A stretch of DNA of 64,000 bases from assembly GCA_023101885.1 (NCBI GenBank), contig JALPQD010000242.1, forward strand, positions 1,975,277 to 2,039,276, given 5' to 3'. Made by a program: the position numbers and the translations under genes. Under the pieces are notes generated by a model that searched no databases, was not told the DNA's origin, and saw only the letters and a program-made list of their open reading frames with translations. Origin of the DNA: Typhlomys cinereus (Eukaryota > Chordata > Mammalia > Rodentia > Platacanthomyidae). Positions 47,306-58,540 of this stretch are shown here, in pieces (within the stretch, counting starts at the first letter, position 1; each line of letters starts with the position of its first letter).

Positions 47306-48642
47306 TTTCACCCTGTTATTTATTTATGAATTTTTCAGTGGGGACCATGATAGCTGGGGTGATCCCGAGCCTCTTCAGCTGCGTGGCATATAGGTGACTG
47401 TGCCTGGCTGGTCGCCACCTTCATGTGGAGCTTCATCCATCATTGACTGCTATTTATGAGACCATCACAGCGAAGGAATCATGGTCCCAAAGGGGTACTC
47501 AAAGTGGAAGTGAAAAGGTTTTCTTCATTCCAGGGCAGGCTGAGAGGATATAGTCAGGGCAGTTGGAGAAGCTGTGGGTGAGGCAGGCAGAGAAGCAATC
47601 CAGAGGAGCCAGAGAGACACAAATCAAAACCTAACAATTGTAAATTAGTGAGGCGTAGCTTCAATGGAGGATAGCCAGGCTTCCAAGGTGTCTTTGGTGT
47701 CTTAGGAATGTCTGAAGCCTGAATGGATGCTCTGAGAATCTTCAAAGCAAGCTTTTGTTGTAAATGCTGAACAATGCCTGAGGCCTCAATGGATGCCCAG
47801 AGGACCTGGAAAGCAAGCTTATGTCATAAACTGAGACCTTACTGCTTGCCATTTCATCTAAATAGGACGAGTAGCACTAAAAGGGCAACTCCAAAAGTTA
47901 ACCAAGTTACCAAATTTATTGGCGTAAAGAAAACAGGTATCCTGTCCAATAATTGTTTGCCAAGGGATGCAGCAGTAATAATTTGAACTTTAGTCCCATT
48001 AATTTTTGATATGTCAAAGGATAGTTTGAAACATTCCAGGTGCCATTAACATTGGTGGGCAAGAGGCATATGACTGTCCTGGATTTCCCTCAGTGCTTAG
48101 GACACACTTAAAACATTTTTTTCTTTCTTTCCCTGCTGGGAAGGGAATTTCAGGTTTGTCAGCTTGAGGGTGCCTGCTAGTCCCCTTAGGCAGATGGATC
48201 CTCAAATAAACTCCTTAAGTAACAGGCCAAAATCTTGCAAGGAAAAAGGAAACATGAACCTGAGTTGACCCAAATGTTCTTAGAATTTCCTGCAAACAGA
48301 CTATGCTGGGTCTGGCATTTATCCTTCTTTGTTTCAAGGGAATGGGGTCTGATTAAGGTGGGGGTTTGGATTCCTGTTCCACCTTAGTAGGAGTACCCAT
48401 GGGGGCATGGAATTAGAAAGCAGACTTGTCCCCAAGAAAGAGAGCTCATACATATCAGGAGAAGGAAGACATTCCAATGAACTTTTTAGAAGACGATTAT
48501 AGTTTTCTCATTGCTAGATTTGATGGGATATATAAAAGAAGTCAGAGGAATGAGCAAGTTCAATAAAGCAATATTATAGTGGCTTTGTTATTTTGGGTAC
48601 ACATGGAAAACCTTTAAGAACACAATGGCATTTTAATTTGTA

Positions 48643-48661
48643 GTCTCACGTTGGAGCACCA
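48643..48661 (-). promoter_or_regulatory. Putative primer binding site
   Basis: On the minus strand TGGTGCTCCAACGTGAGAC starts two bases after the 5' LTR. TGGTGC fits many tRNA 3' ends; I cannot name the tRNA. Confidence 0.5.
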
Positions 48662-48663
48662 GA

Positions 48664-49084
48664 TGTTGCCTTATCCCCTGCCAGACCAGTGGGGGGGGGA
48701 GAGAAAAAAACGGAGCCTCAAGGCTTGAGGCAAATGGATGAGCTGGCAAAAGTCACCACCAGACCCCTGGAATCAGGTGAGGAGCAAGCAGAGAGGAGCT
48801 GCGGCAGATTCAGAGTCATAAAGGGCATTTGGGCTTATGTAGGGTCAGGGTCCAATCAAGTGTTGCCATCCCTCCTGGTGTGGGGGGGAAACAGCCACCA
48901 GTGATTTAACTGTTTACTATGTGTCCATTGAAGAGACAGGTTAGACAGCCGCTTCCCATTGCTTGTTCATCCCTCTGCCTGTATGGTCCTCTGTTGGAAC
49001 ATGTTCAGAGCATGTCTGTGTGTTTCCAGGCTTGTCCTGAATTCGGTAGCCAGGCTAGGGCCTCCCTGAATCAGTAGTGTCACA
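48664..49084 (-). repeat. 5' LTR of the antisense element
   Basis: Collinear with 46890-47305. Its TATA position reads CATAAG, so the promoter motif is decayed in the copy that would drive transcription. Confidence 0.8.
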
Positions 49085-49342
49085 GAGAGACTTTGTCAAT
49101 AACTATCTTTCTAAATGAGTGATAAATATTGTGGTGAGATTGGAGGCATTGTTCAGAAGGTGAAATTCAGTATGTTGAAGCAAGAATGTCCTGAATTCGG
49201 GAGCCAGGTTAGGGCCTCCCTGAATCAGTAGTATCACAGAAAGACTTTGTCAATAACTATCTTTCTAAATGAGTGATAAATATTGTGGTGAGGTTGGAGG
49301 CGTTGTTCAGAAGGTGAAATTCAGTATGTTGGAGCAAGAATG
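49035..49342. repeat. 154-bp tandem duplication across the LTR edge
   Basis: 49035-49188 and 49189-49342 are near-identical, abutting units. Each holds the last 50 bases of the LTR plus 104 bases of flank. Confidence 0.95.
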
Positions 49343-50159
49343 TGGTAAACAGTAAGTCAGCCAGTAATTAAGTCACCTTCACATTCTGTTTTTCTAATGC
49401 TCTAAAGTTCTGCATTCAAAAAACTTGTTTATTTTTACTGAGAACCCATAAATTTCCCACTTATCCTTTATTCCACTTCATTCAAGGACCTGGTTTTAGA
49501 AGGGGTGCTTCCAATGCTGGTGTTCTTCCATATGCTTTCAATATTTTCCTTCTGTGTCTCGGTTTCCTTTCTCTTGTGCTATTGTGGTGACCTCTCTGGT
49601 CTTTGTTTTTGCTGTTTCTATCATAATTGTATACATTAAAAAAAGGTTGGTTCTAAGTGAGGACCCCAGCAGCCTGTGCTCCTACTGCTGGGAAAGATCT
49701 TTGCATATGTACCACTGTAATTCAGTTTATTTAAGATGTCAATTACTATGAGACTCTGTTTTTTTAATCTGTTACTCAAAAAAACTGTCATTGAAACTAG
49801 ACAGGACATCAGTTTTAAAGTGATCACAATTGCTTAGATTCTAAAATGAGAAAAGTGTCCATGAGGAATTGATGCACACGCTAGTAGGAATCAGGTTAGG
49901 CATGCTGGGTAGCCTCTGAGAGATTTCTTTGCTTGTCTGTATTTGGGTTTTCATCAAAAACATTAATCAAATATTTAATTGTACAGTAATCTGGAGAATC
50001 CAAGTCATTTCTAAAGTTATATAGGAGGGTGAGTTTAAAAGTGAAGTTGAATCCCACAACTGGTGTTGGTAGGAAAAATGAATGATCATCTTGTGAAACA
50101 GAAATATTCATTCACTCCCTCCCCAGTGTCCTTGGTAATTACACTCTACTTTTTAAATT
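49343..50159. other. Gene-free stretch
   Basis: Nothing recognised. Confidence 0.4.
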
Positions 50160-50440
50160 TTACATTTTTATTATTTATTTAGAATGTGGAAGTGGGTACA
50201 CACACACACATGCCATGGCATGTATAGGGAGGTCAAAGGACAACTCGCAGAAGTCAGCTCTTCTGTCTTATTTCCATCACAAAGTAGTCTTCTTGGCCTA
50301 AAAGTTTGCCTCCTTCCCAGTGTGCTGGGATGACAGGTGCAGGCCACCTCATCTAGCTTTTTTGTGAGTTCTTGAAATGAAACACAGGTTGTCAGGCTTG
50401 TGCTGCCAGCACTTTAGCCACTTAGCCATCTCTCCAACCT
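50160..50440 (-). repeat. B3-like SINE, antisense
   Basis: CATGCCATGGCATGTATAGG, GGAGGTCAAAGGACAACTCG and a TTAGCCATCTCTCCAACC end match the reverse of a B2/B3-superfamily element. Confidence 0.7.
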
Positions 50441-50519
50441 GTCATTGCCCTTTTTGTTCTTCTCTTGAATCATGGTCTTATGTCATCCAGCTGTCTTTGA
50501 ACACAGCATGTATCTGAGC

Positions 50520-50660
50520 ATAGCTGACACAGTACATGGATAAAATGGACCCGACCTAAATTTGATCCCCAAAATCCACGTGGTAGAAGGAAAGATCTGA
50601 CTTCCAGAAGTTGTCCTCTAACCTCCACTCATGCTCTGTGACATATATGTCATGCCTTCT
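50520..50660 (+). repeat. B2-like SINE fragment
   Basis: TTTGATCCCCAAAATCCACG then GTGGTAGAAGGAAAG and CCACTCATGCTCTGTGAC, as in B2 bodies. Confidence 0.55.
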
Positions 50661-51109
50661 CCCTCCCTCTCCCCACTGAAAAAAACAAAATATTTCAAAA
50701 ATATAAATCTGTAGAGTAAAACCAAAATTTACAGAAGAATAAAAGAAAATATGCAAGTCTTACATTTGACTAGGGATTACTCTTCAGTATATATTGAGAA
50801 AAATCCAAAATATAATGAAAACTCAAATGCAATGATGAAAAGCAAACAGCCTGATTCAAACTGTACAGGGATTTGAATGTTAATACAAAATATGGTGTTA
50901 AGCACAAAAACTCCAGTTACCATTAATGGACAAAATAGAACTGTAGTAAATGCCTGCTGCCCCTGATTCTCTCTGTAGTTTTTTGTCCCTGTGGAAGGAT
51001 AAGCATTGTAACAAAATGAGCATCTCGGAGCTTTGTCCTGTGTTTACTTATAATACTTACATAATTTTATATCTTATATTTATTTAAGCTTTTGATTTAA
51101 GGTGATTTG

Positions 51110-51259
51110 AGATTCTGTATGAATTATAATATGCATTTTCTATTTTTGTATAAAATGTTATGATATTCTTATTGATTACAATAATTGGGTTGTCAACTTT
51201 TGTGAGGTAGACTTCTGGGAACACCTATGAGACATTTAATTATGGTGGGTTCCTGAGCA
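51110..51259. repeat. Local duplication, copy 1
   Basis: Collinear with 51919-52074: GAATTATAA…GCATTTT…ATGATATTCT…GATTACAAT…CACCTATGAGACATTTA. The right part resembles the start of the ERVL/MaLR-like LTRs. Confidence 0.75.
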
Positions 51260-51277
51260 ATCCTGCAGGAGTTTCTT

Positions 51278-51361
51278 TTTTTTTAATTTTTTTTATTATT
51301 TATTCAATTGTGCATGTGTGCGTATGTATGTGCACGTGCGCACGTATGTGTGCGCGCGCAC

Positions 51362-51393
<32 letters not shown>

Positions 51394-51608
51394 ATGTAGA
51401 ACCACGGACGAATTCGGGAACCACCATGGACCGCCTCCATCTCCTTCTTGTTTACTCTGCCCTGGGAGTCACAGGCTCTGCCCTACCAGGACCAGAAGCT
51501 CAGGCTGCCCCCGCTTCTGCCTCACATCTATAAATGAGATCTGGGGTCTGAACTCAGGATCTTCCGCCTGCAAGGCAGAGGCTTAAACCCTGAGCCACCT
51601 CTCCAGTC
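51278..51608 (-). mobile_element. tRNA-derived SINE, full-length, recent
   Basis: Flanked by CCTGCAGGAGTTTCTT (51262-51277) and CCTGCAGGAGATTCTT (51609-51624), one mismatch in 16. Read on the minus strand: tRNA-like promoter with A box TGGCTCAGGG and a B-box-like GAGTTCAGACCCC, a unique body of about 170 bases, a long (CA)n/(CG) run and an A-rich end. Confidence 0.9.
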
Positions 51609-51639
51609 CCTGCAGGAGATTCTTGTACAGTTGTTTTTC

Positions 51640-51918
51640 TATATTTATGTAGGACTCAGCTCTATTCTTTTGCTTGTGGTTGATATTTTTTTCCCTAGAA
51701 CCATTTGTCGAGAACACAGTTTATTTTTCCATTGAATGGAAAAAATCATTTTGATGTATGTGTTATATTTATTTCTTATATGTTCGTTTTATTCCAATGT
51801 CTGTTTTCATGCCAGCATCATACTGTTTTGATGTTGTAGTTTTGCATTGTTTCAAACTTAAGAAATGCAAGTCTTCCAACTTCATTTTTTTAAGATAGGC
51901 TTTGGCTAATCTCTTGAG
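51640..51918 (-). mobile_element. Old LINE-1 fragment, antisense
   Basis: Words such as CATGCCAGCATCATACTGTT and GATAGGCTTTGGCTAAT resemble the reverse of mammalian L1 ORF2. Confidence 0.55.
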
Positions 51919-52074
51919 ATTATACATGAATTATAAGGTGCATTTTTTATTTTTTGTAAAAATTTATTATGATATTCTCGTGGATTACAATTTTGGCTGT
52001 CAACTTAATTATTCTTGTGAGGAAGGTTTCTGGGCACACCTATGAGACATTTAGTTATGGCGGGTTTCTGAGCC
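51919..52074. repeat. Local duplication, copy 2
   Basis: Partner of 51110-51259. After it, 52075-52300 continues like an ERVL/MaLR-type LTR (GAAGACCCAGTCCATAGC). Confidence 0.75.
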
Positions 52075-52344
52075 TGTGGAAGATGGTTGTACAATAGTTA
52101 ATTGTATAATTGCTGTGGGAAGACCCAGTCCATAGCACATGGGACCATTTTCTGTAAAGAAGACAAGTTGGAGAGACACAAATAGGATTTCAGTAGCAGT
52201 TGGCAAGGTATAAAGCACTATTGATCTTTGTCATTTCTGCTCTTATCTTGAACATGGTTGTCACCCTTGGCTCCTGCTTTTAGCTTTTTGATTCTGTAAG
52301 GTCAATATCAATGTCCTCACTTTCAATTCCAATTTTACTACCTG

Positions 52345-52650
52345 AAGTCTTTCTGTGTGTGCACGTGCCTGCACACATGTGTAAGTGAATGTGAGGGACA
52401 GAGGTCAATACCTGGTGTCTTTAATTTTTCTCCACTTTATTTTTGGGGGCAGCATTTCCTCACTGAATCTGGAACTGAATTGCATAGGCCGACCACTTAA
52501 CTGCAAGGCTTCTGTTTCCACCTCCCCAGCACTAGGATTATAGGCTTGCACTGGGAAAACCAGCTTTCACATGCATGCTGAGAACCCAAACCAAGGTCCT
52601 TCTGGTGTGGACAGCAACCACATGTTGACTGAGCTACCTTTCTCAGCCCT
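52345..52650 (-). repeat. B3-like SINE, antisense
   Basis: ACAGAGGTCAATACCTGGTG…CCCCAGCACTAGGATTATAG…GAGCTACCTTTCTCAGCCC, in reverse B3 order. Confidence 0.65.
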
Positions 52651-52726
52651 TCTTTCTTTTTTTTAGTCCATCTGGCTACAGGTTTGTCAGCTGATCTTTT
52701 AAAGGGATTTAATTTTAGCCTAATTA

Positions 52727-52840
52727 GTTAATCCTTGCACACAAAAAGTTGAGACAAGAGAATTGGTATAATTTGCAGCCAGCCTGGACTGCATAGGAAG
52801 CTCCAGGACCACCTGCAACACAGGATGAGACTCTTTCGGA
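52727..52840 (+). repeat. B1-like SINE, diverged
   Basis: GCAGCCAGCCTGGACTGCAT and GGATGAGACTCTTTC at B1 positions. Confidence 0.5.
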
Positions 52841-52854
52841 GAAAACAACCAAAA

Positions 52855-53642
52855 ACAGCTGTTTTCAACTATTCAACTTCACTCTTTTTGTGGATTTTAC
52901 TGTTTTTTCTGAATTTTCATCATTGTCTTCAATCTGCTGGCTTTGGATTTGATTTGTTCTTTTATAAGTTATAAAGTTGTGTGTCACCATATTTCCTTAA
53001 TTTTTACAGAAAGTTTTGTGTAGCCATAAATTTGCTTATTAGCACAACTTTTGTTGTGTTTTGTCTCTGTGTATGTTTTACTTTCATTGGTTTTTAAAAA
53101 CATATTCCATTATTTCCATAATTTTTCCTGTGATTTGTTAATAATATGTTCTTTAACTTGCGCAGAAAGATTTATACATTTTCAAATTATCCTTTGATTA
53201 TTTAAATAAATCACTTTATACTGTCATCACTAAAGAAGGAGATCCTTTCTTTAAATGTTTATTTATTTATTTTTCCCAATCATACAAATTTAATTGGTAC
53301 CCGGGTCCCCTCCCTCCCTCCCACTCTCCCCAGTCTCCCTTGCACCCTACCTCCCTTTTCCCTTCCTTTCACTCCCCTTCTCCCAGTTCCTCCCTCTTCT
53401 CCCTCTCCATTCATTAGAGCGTCCTTCAGTGTGAAGGAGATCTTTTTGTGGTAACTGTCTTCTAAATATTCATATGTCTTTGAGAATATGTTACTGTTTG
53501 GTGGAGTGTTCTACATGTCTGCTGGCCTAGCTGTTTGTTGTGCTCAAGTCCTCTGTCTCCTTACCTAACTTTTTTTGTAGGTATTAAGAAATATTTAATG
53601 TTTTTCTGATAATTCCAACTATTATTTTATTTACAGTATATT
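52855..53642 (-). mobile_element. Old LINE-1 ORF2 sequence, antisense
   Basis: The block around 52910-53200 resembles the reverse of ancient mammalian L1 ORF2 (GCTTATTAGCACAACTTTTG). It is interrupted at 53249-53432. Confidence 0.5.
53249..53432 (-). mobile_element. Very short LINE-1 3'-end insertion, antisense
   Basis: GAAGGAGATCCTTT (53235-53248) and GAAGGAGATCTTTT (53433-53446) flank 184 bases of distal L1 3' UTR with a T-rich tail at the left. Confidence 0.85.
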
Positions 53643-54006
53643 AATTTTTTAAACATTTTTTATTAACTCCGCTCATACAAACTCCTTTGCTCACCCTCCC
53701 CTCACTCCTCCCTCCCCACCTCCCAGTGCCTTCCCTCCTCCAATCCCCAGAGAATCCTTTAATGTGCATGCCAAACTCTCCTCTGGGTCCTCCTCTCCGA
53801 TGTCCTATGAGGACCCAGCGGCATTTCCCTGAACTCTTTCCTTTGTTCCCCTTAAGCATAGGGACACTATTTTGTCTGTCAATCCCTTGCCTCCAAGGAT
53901 CGTGGTGCTTTTAGCAAATGCTAGACTTTGTGGGGTCAATAGTGTGTTGGACATTGCGCAGGGCATGTAAAGTCCAATTATGATTGCCTCGGCCCTAACT
54001 TGTGTG
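53643..54006 (-). mobile_element. LINE-1 3' UTR, antisense, 5'-truncated
   Basis: T-rich start, then CCGCTCATACAAACTCC and the same 3' UTR order as 15470-15850 in antisense. No convincing target duplication. Confidence 0.8.
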
Positions 54007-54804
54007 TCCTTACCTATCTTGTTCTTTTCATTATTGAGGTGTAGAATTATAGGATTGTCTTTTCCATTTTACTGATTTTTATTTCATTAGGCCTCAGTGC
54101 CATGTTCTTAGGTACATAAAAATATTGTTTTTTTTCTATATTGCACCTTGTAAATAAACAACATTCTTTGTCTCTTGTAGCATTTTTTAGTTTTTTTCTT
54201 TAGTGTATACCCCTTCATCTTCCTTGCCAGATTCCCTCTTCTTTTCCAGTTATTTCACTTGTGTGACCCACTGGTTTTCATAGATCAGGGGGTTTACCAT
54301 TGAGGAAAGTGTCTTCCTTTTTTTTCCTCTCTCGCTTTAGTTAGTCCTCATCCATCTCTCAGAGGGCTGTGGGACTTCTTGAGATCTTTCCCCTTCGTGG
54401 TGAAGTGTTGATAGGACAATTCCTATGCAGTTCTTGTGAAAGTATTTTGTAGCATTTTATGGCATTGTTCATAAATTATTTACTTATTTAAGACATCAGA
54501 GGATGATTTTCAGAAGTCAGTTTTCTCCTGTCACTTAGGTATAGGAGATTGAACGCAGGTCACTGAATTGGTGCAAGATACCTTTACCCACTGAACCATC
54601 ACCAGCCTTCTTGTAATATTTTCTACTAAAATATGTGTAAGTTCACTTCTGTACTCACTCCTATTCTCTTGGTTACAAGTTAATGGAACATGTCCTTTCA
54701 TTCTTTCAGTGGTTTTATTTCTTTGGATATGAAGAGTCTCCTACTAAGAGTTATGTTCACTACTAATTACTAATTTTTGATAATTTTTTATCCATTTGCT
54801 CAAT
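54007..54804. other. Gene-free stretch with an antisense B3-like fragment
   Basis: 54480-54605 looks like a B3 remnant (AGAGGATGATTTTCAGAAGT…CACTGAACCATCACC). The rest is AT-rich without recognised features. Confidence 0.45.
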
Positions 54805-55368
54805 CATGGCCTTTTTTCTACAGATTTGTGTGTGTGTGCGCCTAGGAGTGTGTGCAGCATCCAGTAGACAGCATCGGATGTCCTCTGATCACTTTGTGCT
54901 CCCTCTTCTGAGGCAAAAAGTTTCTTCTTGTGAATTTGTGATGTTTTATCCTCTTAATACCCAGTTCTTTCACCCATTCATTTCCCCTCAGCTTAGGCTT
55001 TGTCTCCCTTGGAACTAGGGTTACAGGTGTTCACAAGACAAATGCCTTGTAATATGGGTTCAGGGATCAAAATTTGCCTTTTGTTTAGAAATTATTTTTA
55101 TTCAAGGTAGTTAGTGAAAAGGAGGGACTTCTATCTAATATAATATAATAAAACTTTTACAATGCCTTAAATTCTATAATACATCCTTTATTTCTGCATC
55201 CTATACTTTTTGCTTATTTATATATTTTGCATCATATTGGTTTGCTTGACAAATTGCCTTTTATCCTTTCATTATCAACCTGTGGATTCTGTACCAGAAG
55301 CTGAATTGCTTGGAGAGACATCAAAAAGTTGGGTCTAGTTTTCATCCCTTTAGCCAGTCTATAAGTAT
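54805..55368 (+). repeat. Dispersed or duplicated segment, copy 2
   Basis: Partner of 12598-13240, lacking that copy's internal SINE-like part. Confidence 0.75.
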
Positions 55369-55384
55369 AATTTTTTTTAATATT

Positions 55385-55550
55385 GGGCTGATGAGATGGT
55401 TCAGGATGTATTGGCCATTGGCCACCTGCATGCATATCTGCTCACCTGAGTTCAATTCCTGAAGTTCACATGGTAGAGAGAGAATGACTTCCAAAGTTGT
55501 CTTCTGTCTTCCACTCATGCTGTGACATGCCTGTGCCACCACTGTCTCAT
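55385..55550 (+). repeat. B2-like SINE
   Basis: GGGCTGATGAGATGGTTCAG start, GAGTTCAATTCCTGAAGTTC as B-box region, and CTTCCACTCATGCTGTGACA in the body. Confidence 0.7.
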
Positions 55551-55911
55551 TTCTGTTGGATTTTTTCTGGATAGTTGGATTGAATTTTGTTTTCTCTCCT
55601 ATTTAGTATCAGAAGTTCATTAGCTTACTGTGTTTAGTACACATAGTAGATTACCTCCTAGTCATCAGCAACAATATCACACCACAAAAATGTAGAAATA
55701 CACTTGCAGTCAATTACAACTCACTAATATGGCAATATATTTCAGAGTATGCTATGACATTAGAAAATATCGGGAATAAGTGTACTAATAGTAAGTGAAT
55801 TAAAGACAAAGGAAAGAGGAAAAGTGGGAGAAAGAGAAAGACAAAAGGAAAAGCACAAGGAATGTAGAGTGTTGTGGAAAGGAAAAGTTAAAGAGATTGA
55901 GAAAAGAATGT

Positions 55912-56002
55912 AATGCACCCAGCTGCCTCCAGCTCTGCCACCATGACTTCCATGATGTGATGGACTAAACCCCCACCCTGAACCAAATAAACCCTTTGTT
56001 CT
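55912..56002 (+). repeat. MaLR-like LTR piece
   Basis: CACCATGACTTCCATGATGT…CCAAATAAACCC matches the poly(A)-signal region of rodent MaLR LTRs. A purine-rich stretch (55800-55900) precedes it, and it is cut by the L1 at 56003. Confidence 0.5.
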
Positions 56003-58540
56003 TTTTTTTCTCCCACTCTTACGAAGTTAATAAGTACCCCATTCCCCTCCCTCCCTCCACCCCTCCCTGGATCCCCTTGTTTCCTACCCCCTTTTCCCCT
56101 TCCTTTTCCCCTTCCCTCCCTTTCTCACATTGCCCCCCCATCCCTGGAACATCCTTTACTGTGCATGTCAAACTTCCTTCTGGGTCCATCCTCCTGATGA
56201 GATGTAAGAACTCAGTAGCATTGCCTAGAGCTATTTCTTGTGTTCCCCTTTAGTATAGGAACCCTATTGTGACTGTTAATCCCTTGCCTCTAAAGATCCT
56301 AGTGACTGTGATCCATGCTAGACTTTGAGGGGGGTCAATGATATTGCACAGGTCATGCAAAGTCCTATTATGATTGCTTCAGCCCTAACTTGTGTGGAGT
56401 ATCTTTTGTATCATTGCTCCTCCCCATCTTTAGGCTCTTACAATCTTACTGCCCTGTCTTCTGCAAATTTTCCTGAGCTTTAGGATGGGGAAAGATTAGG
56501 CTGGCCTAGTTCCAGGTGGTTGATGTAGAGTCTCTGATTTTCTGATTATGGTTTGTTGATTTTTTTTTTCAGTTTTGCTGTTCTTGCACCACCCTTGGCT
56601 CCATCGTGATGGGGATTGTATGTCACCTCTTGCAGTACTTGACGGTGGCCTATTTTCTCTACTGTAGTATGATCCCCTCTCTCTTTGTTTCTGGTGGGGC
56701 TCTCCTTCCCCTCCCTCCCTGCTTATAATCTTTGCAATTACTGTAGGTATTATGAGATTTATCTTTGAGTATGTCACTAACTAGGTTTGGTACTAGGATC
56801 CACCTATTAGGGAGTACATATGGCGCTTAATTTTCTGTGTCTGGGATACTTCACTGAATATAATTTTTTCTAATTCCATCCATTTCCTGGCAAATTTCAT
56901 TAATTCATCATTTTTGATGGCTGAGTAGTATTCCATTGTATGAATGTATAACATTTTCCTTATCCACTCATCAACCGTTGGGCATTTGGATTGATTCCAT
57001 GACTTTGCTATTGTAAACTGTGCTGCTATGAACATGATTGTGCTTGTGCTGTCGAGGTGAATTTTTGCTATATGGGGGATCATTCACAAAAGTGGAATAT
57101 CAGGGTCATATAACGTTTCAATCTTTAATCTTTTTAAGAATCACCAGACGGCTCGCCAGAGTGATTGTATAAGCCTTCATTCCAACCAGCGATGTAGGAG
57201 AGTTCCCTTCTTGCCACATCCTCTCCAGCATTTGGTGCTGTTTGTACTGTGGATTTTTGCCATCCTGACTGGGGTGAGAGGGGTGAGATGATATCTCAAG
57301 AAGGTTTTGATTTCCATTTCCCTGATGGCCAAGGATGTGGAGCATTTTTAAAGATATTTGATAGACATTTCAATTTCTTTCCTGGTAAAGTTTCTTTTAA
57401 GTTCCAAGGCCCATTTTTTAATTGGGCCATTTGTTTCCTTGGTGTTTAATTTTCTAAGTTCTTTGTGCACTCTGGATAATAGAGCTCTATCAGATATGTG
57501 GTTAGTGAAAATTTTCTCCCATTCTTTGGGTTGCCTTTTGTTGTTGCCTTGTTGTATACAGCTTTTATTATATTGATAAAGCTTCCTTCCATTCCAACTG
57601 TCTCTAGGGTTTTGATCATAAAGGGCTGTTGGATCTTGTCAAAAGGTTTTTCTGCATCTATTGAGAGTATCATATGGTCTTGGATTTTGGATTGGCTTAT
57701 ATGGTGAATTACATTTATTGATTTGCATATGTTGAACCAACCTTGTGTGCCTGGGATAAAGCCTACTTGATCACCATAAATGATCTTTTTGATATGTTTT
57801 TGAATCCCATTTGCTAAGACTTTGTTGAGAATCTTTATATCTGTATTTATCAAAGAGATTGGCCCACAGTTTTTCTTTTTTTAAAAATTTTTATGATTAT
57901 TATTTATTCAACTGCGCGCATGTGCGCGTGTATGTGCGCGCGAGCCTGTGTGTGTGTGTGTCTGTGTGTGTGTGTATCTGTGTATGTGTAGAACCACGGA
58001 CGAATTCGCGAACTACCATGGACACCTCCACCTCCTTCTGCCCCGGGATTCACAGGCTCCGCCCTACCAGGACCAGAAGCTCAGGCTGCCCCCTCTTCCA
58101 CCTGGCATCTATACGTGGGATCTGGAATCCGAACTCAGGACCTTCCGCCTGCAAGGCGAAGGCTTAACCCCTGAGCCACCTCTCCAGCCCCCAGTTTTTC
58201 TTTTTTAAGTGTATCCTTTATTAGGTTTTGGGATTAAGACGATATCTCCACAGAAAGTTTGGTAGTGTCCCTTCCTTTGCTATTTGATAGAACAGTTTAA
58301 GGAGTATTGGTGTTATTAAGTCCTGAAATGTCTGGTAGAACTCTGTGCTGAATCCATCTGGTCCAGGACATTTTTTGGTGGGAAGATTCGAGATTACTTC
58401 ATCGATTTCCTCATATGTTGTAGGACTATCTTCAGATGTTGGTCTCCAGGCTTGGGTTTTAAAGCCAGTGCATTGTGGATTCTTGAGAGGTGACTGCATT
58501 CCTGTGCTGGTTGTCTTATCCTCAAGCACGTTAAGGTCCT
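56003..58540 (-). mobile_element. LINE-1, antisense, 5'-truncated and internally deleted
   Basis: From left: T-rich tail, 3' UTR (56020-56790), ORF2 C-terminus (minus 56793-57083, 'DEWIRKMLYIHTMEYYSAIKND'), further ORF2 to about 57540, then a jump to upstream ORF2 (minus 57600-57853, '[20 protein letters not shown]'), and more at 58221-58529 ('[20 protein letters not shown]'). About 1.1 kb including the catalytic box is missing at the jump. A SINE splits it at 57882-58191. Confidence 0.85.
57882..58191 (-). mobile_element. tRNA-derived SINE, full-length, inserted in L1
   Basis: CAGTTTTTCTTTTTT is found on both sides (57867 and 58192 onward). On the minus strand the A box TGGCTCAGGGG is at 58168-58178 and the B-box region GAGTTCGGATTCC at 58124-58136. 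The body matches 51278-51608 closely, and the tail is TG/CG-rich then A-rich. Confidence 0.9.

Larger units (their letters stand above)
46890..49084 (-). mobile_element. Small LTR retroelement, antisense, internally deleted
   Basis: Two related LTRs of 416 and 421 bases bracket only 1.36 kb of internal sequence. On the minus strand the LTRs start TGT and end ACA, and a primer-site-like TGGTGC follows the 5' LTR by two bases. No gag, pol or env motif is seen, so it would be non-autonomous. A 64-base imperfect tandem repeat (47709-47832) lies inside. Flanking short duplications do not match. Class is uncertain. Confidence 0.75.
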
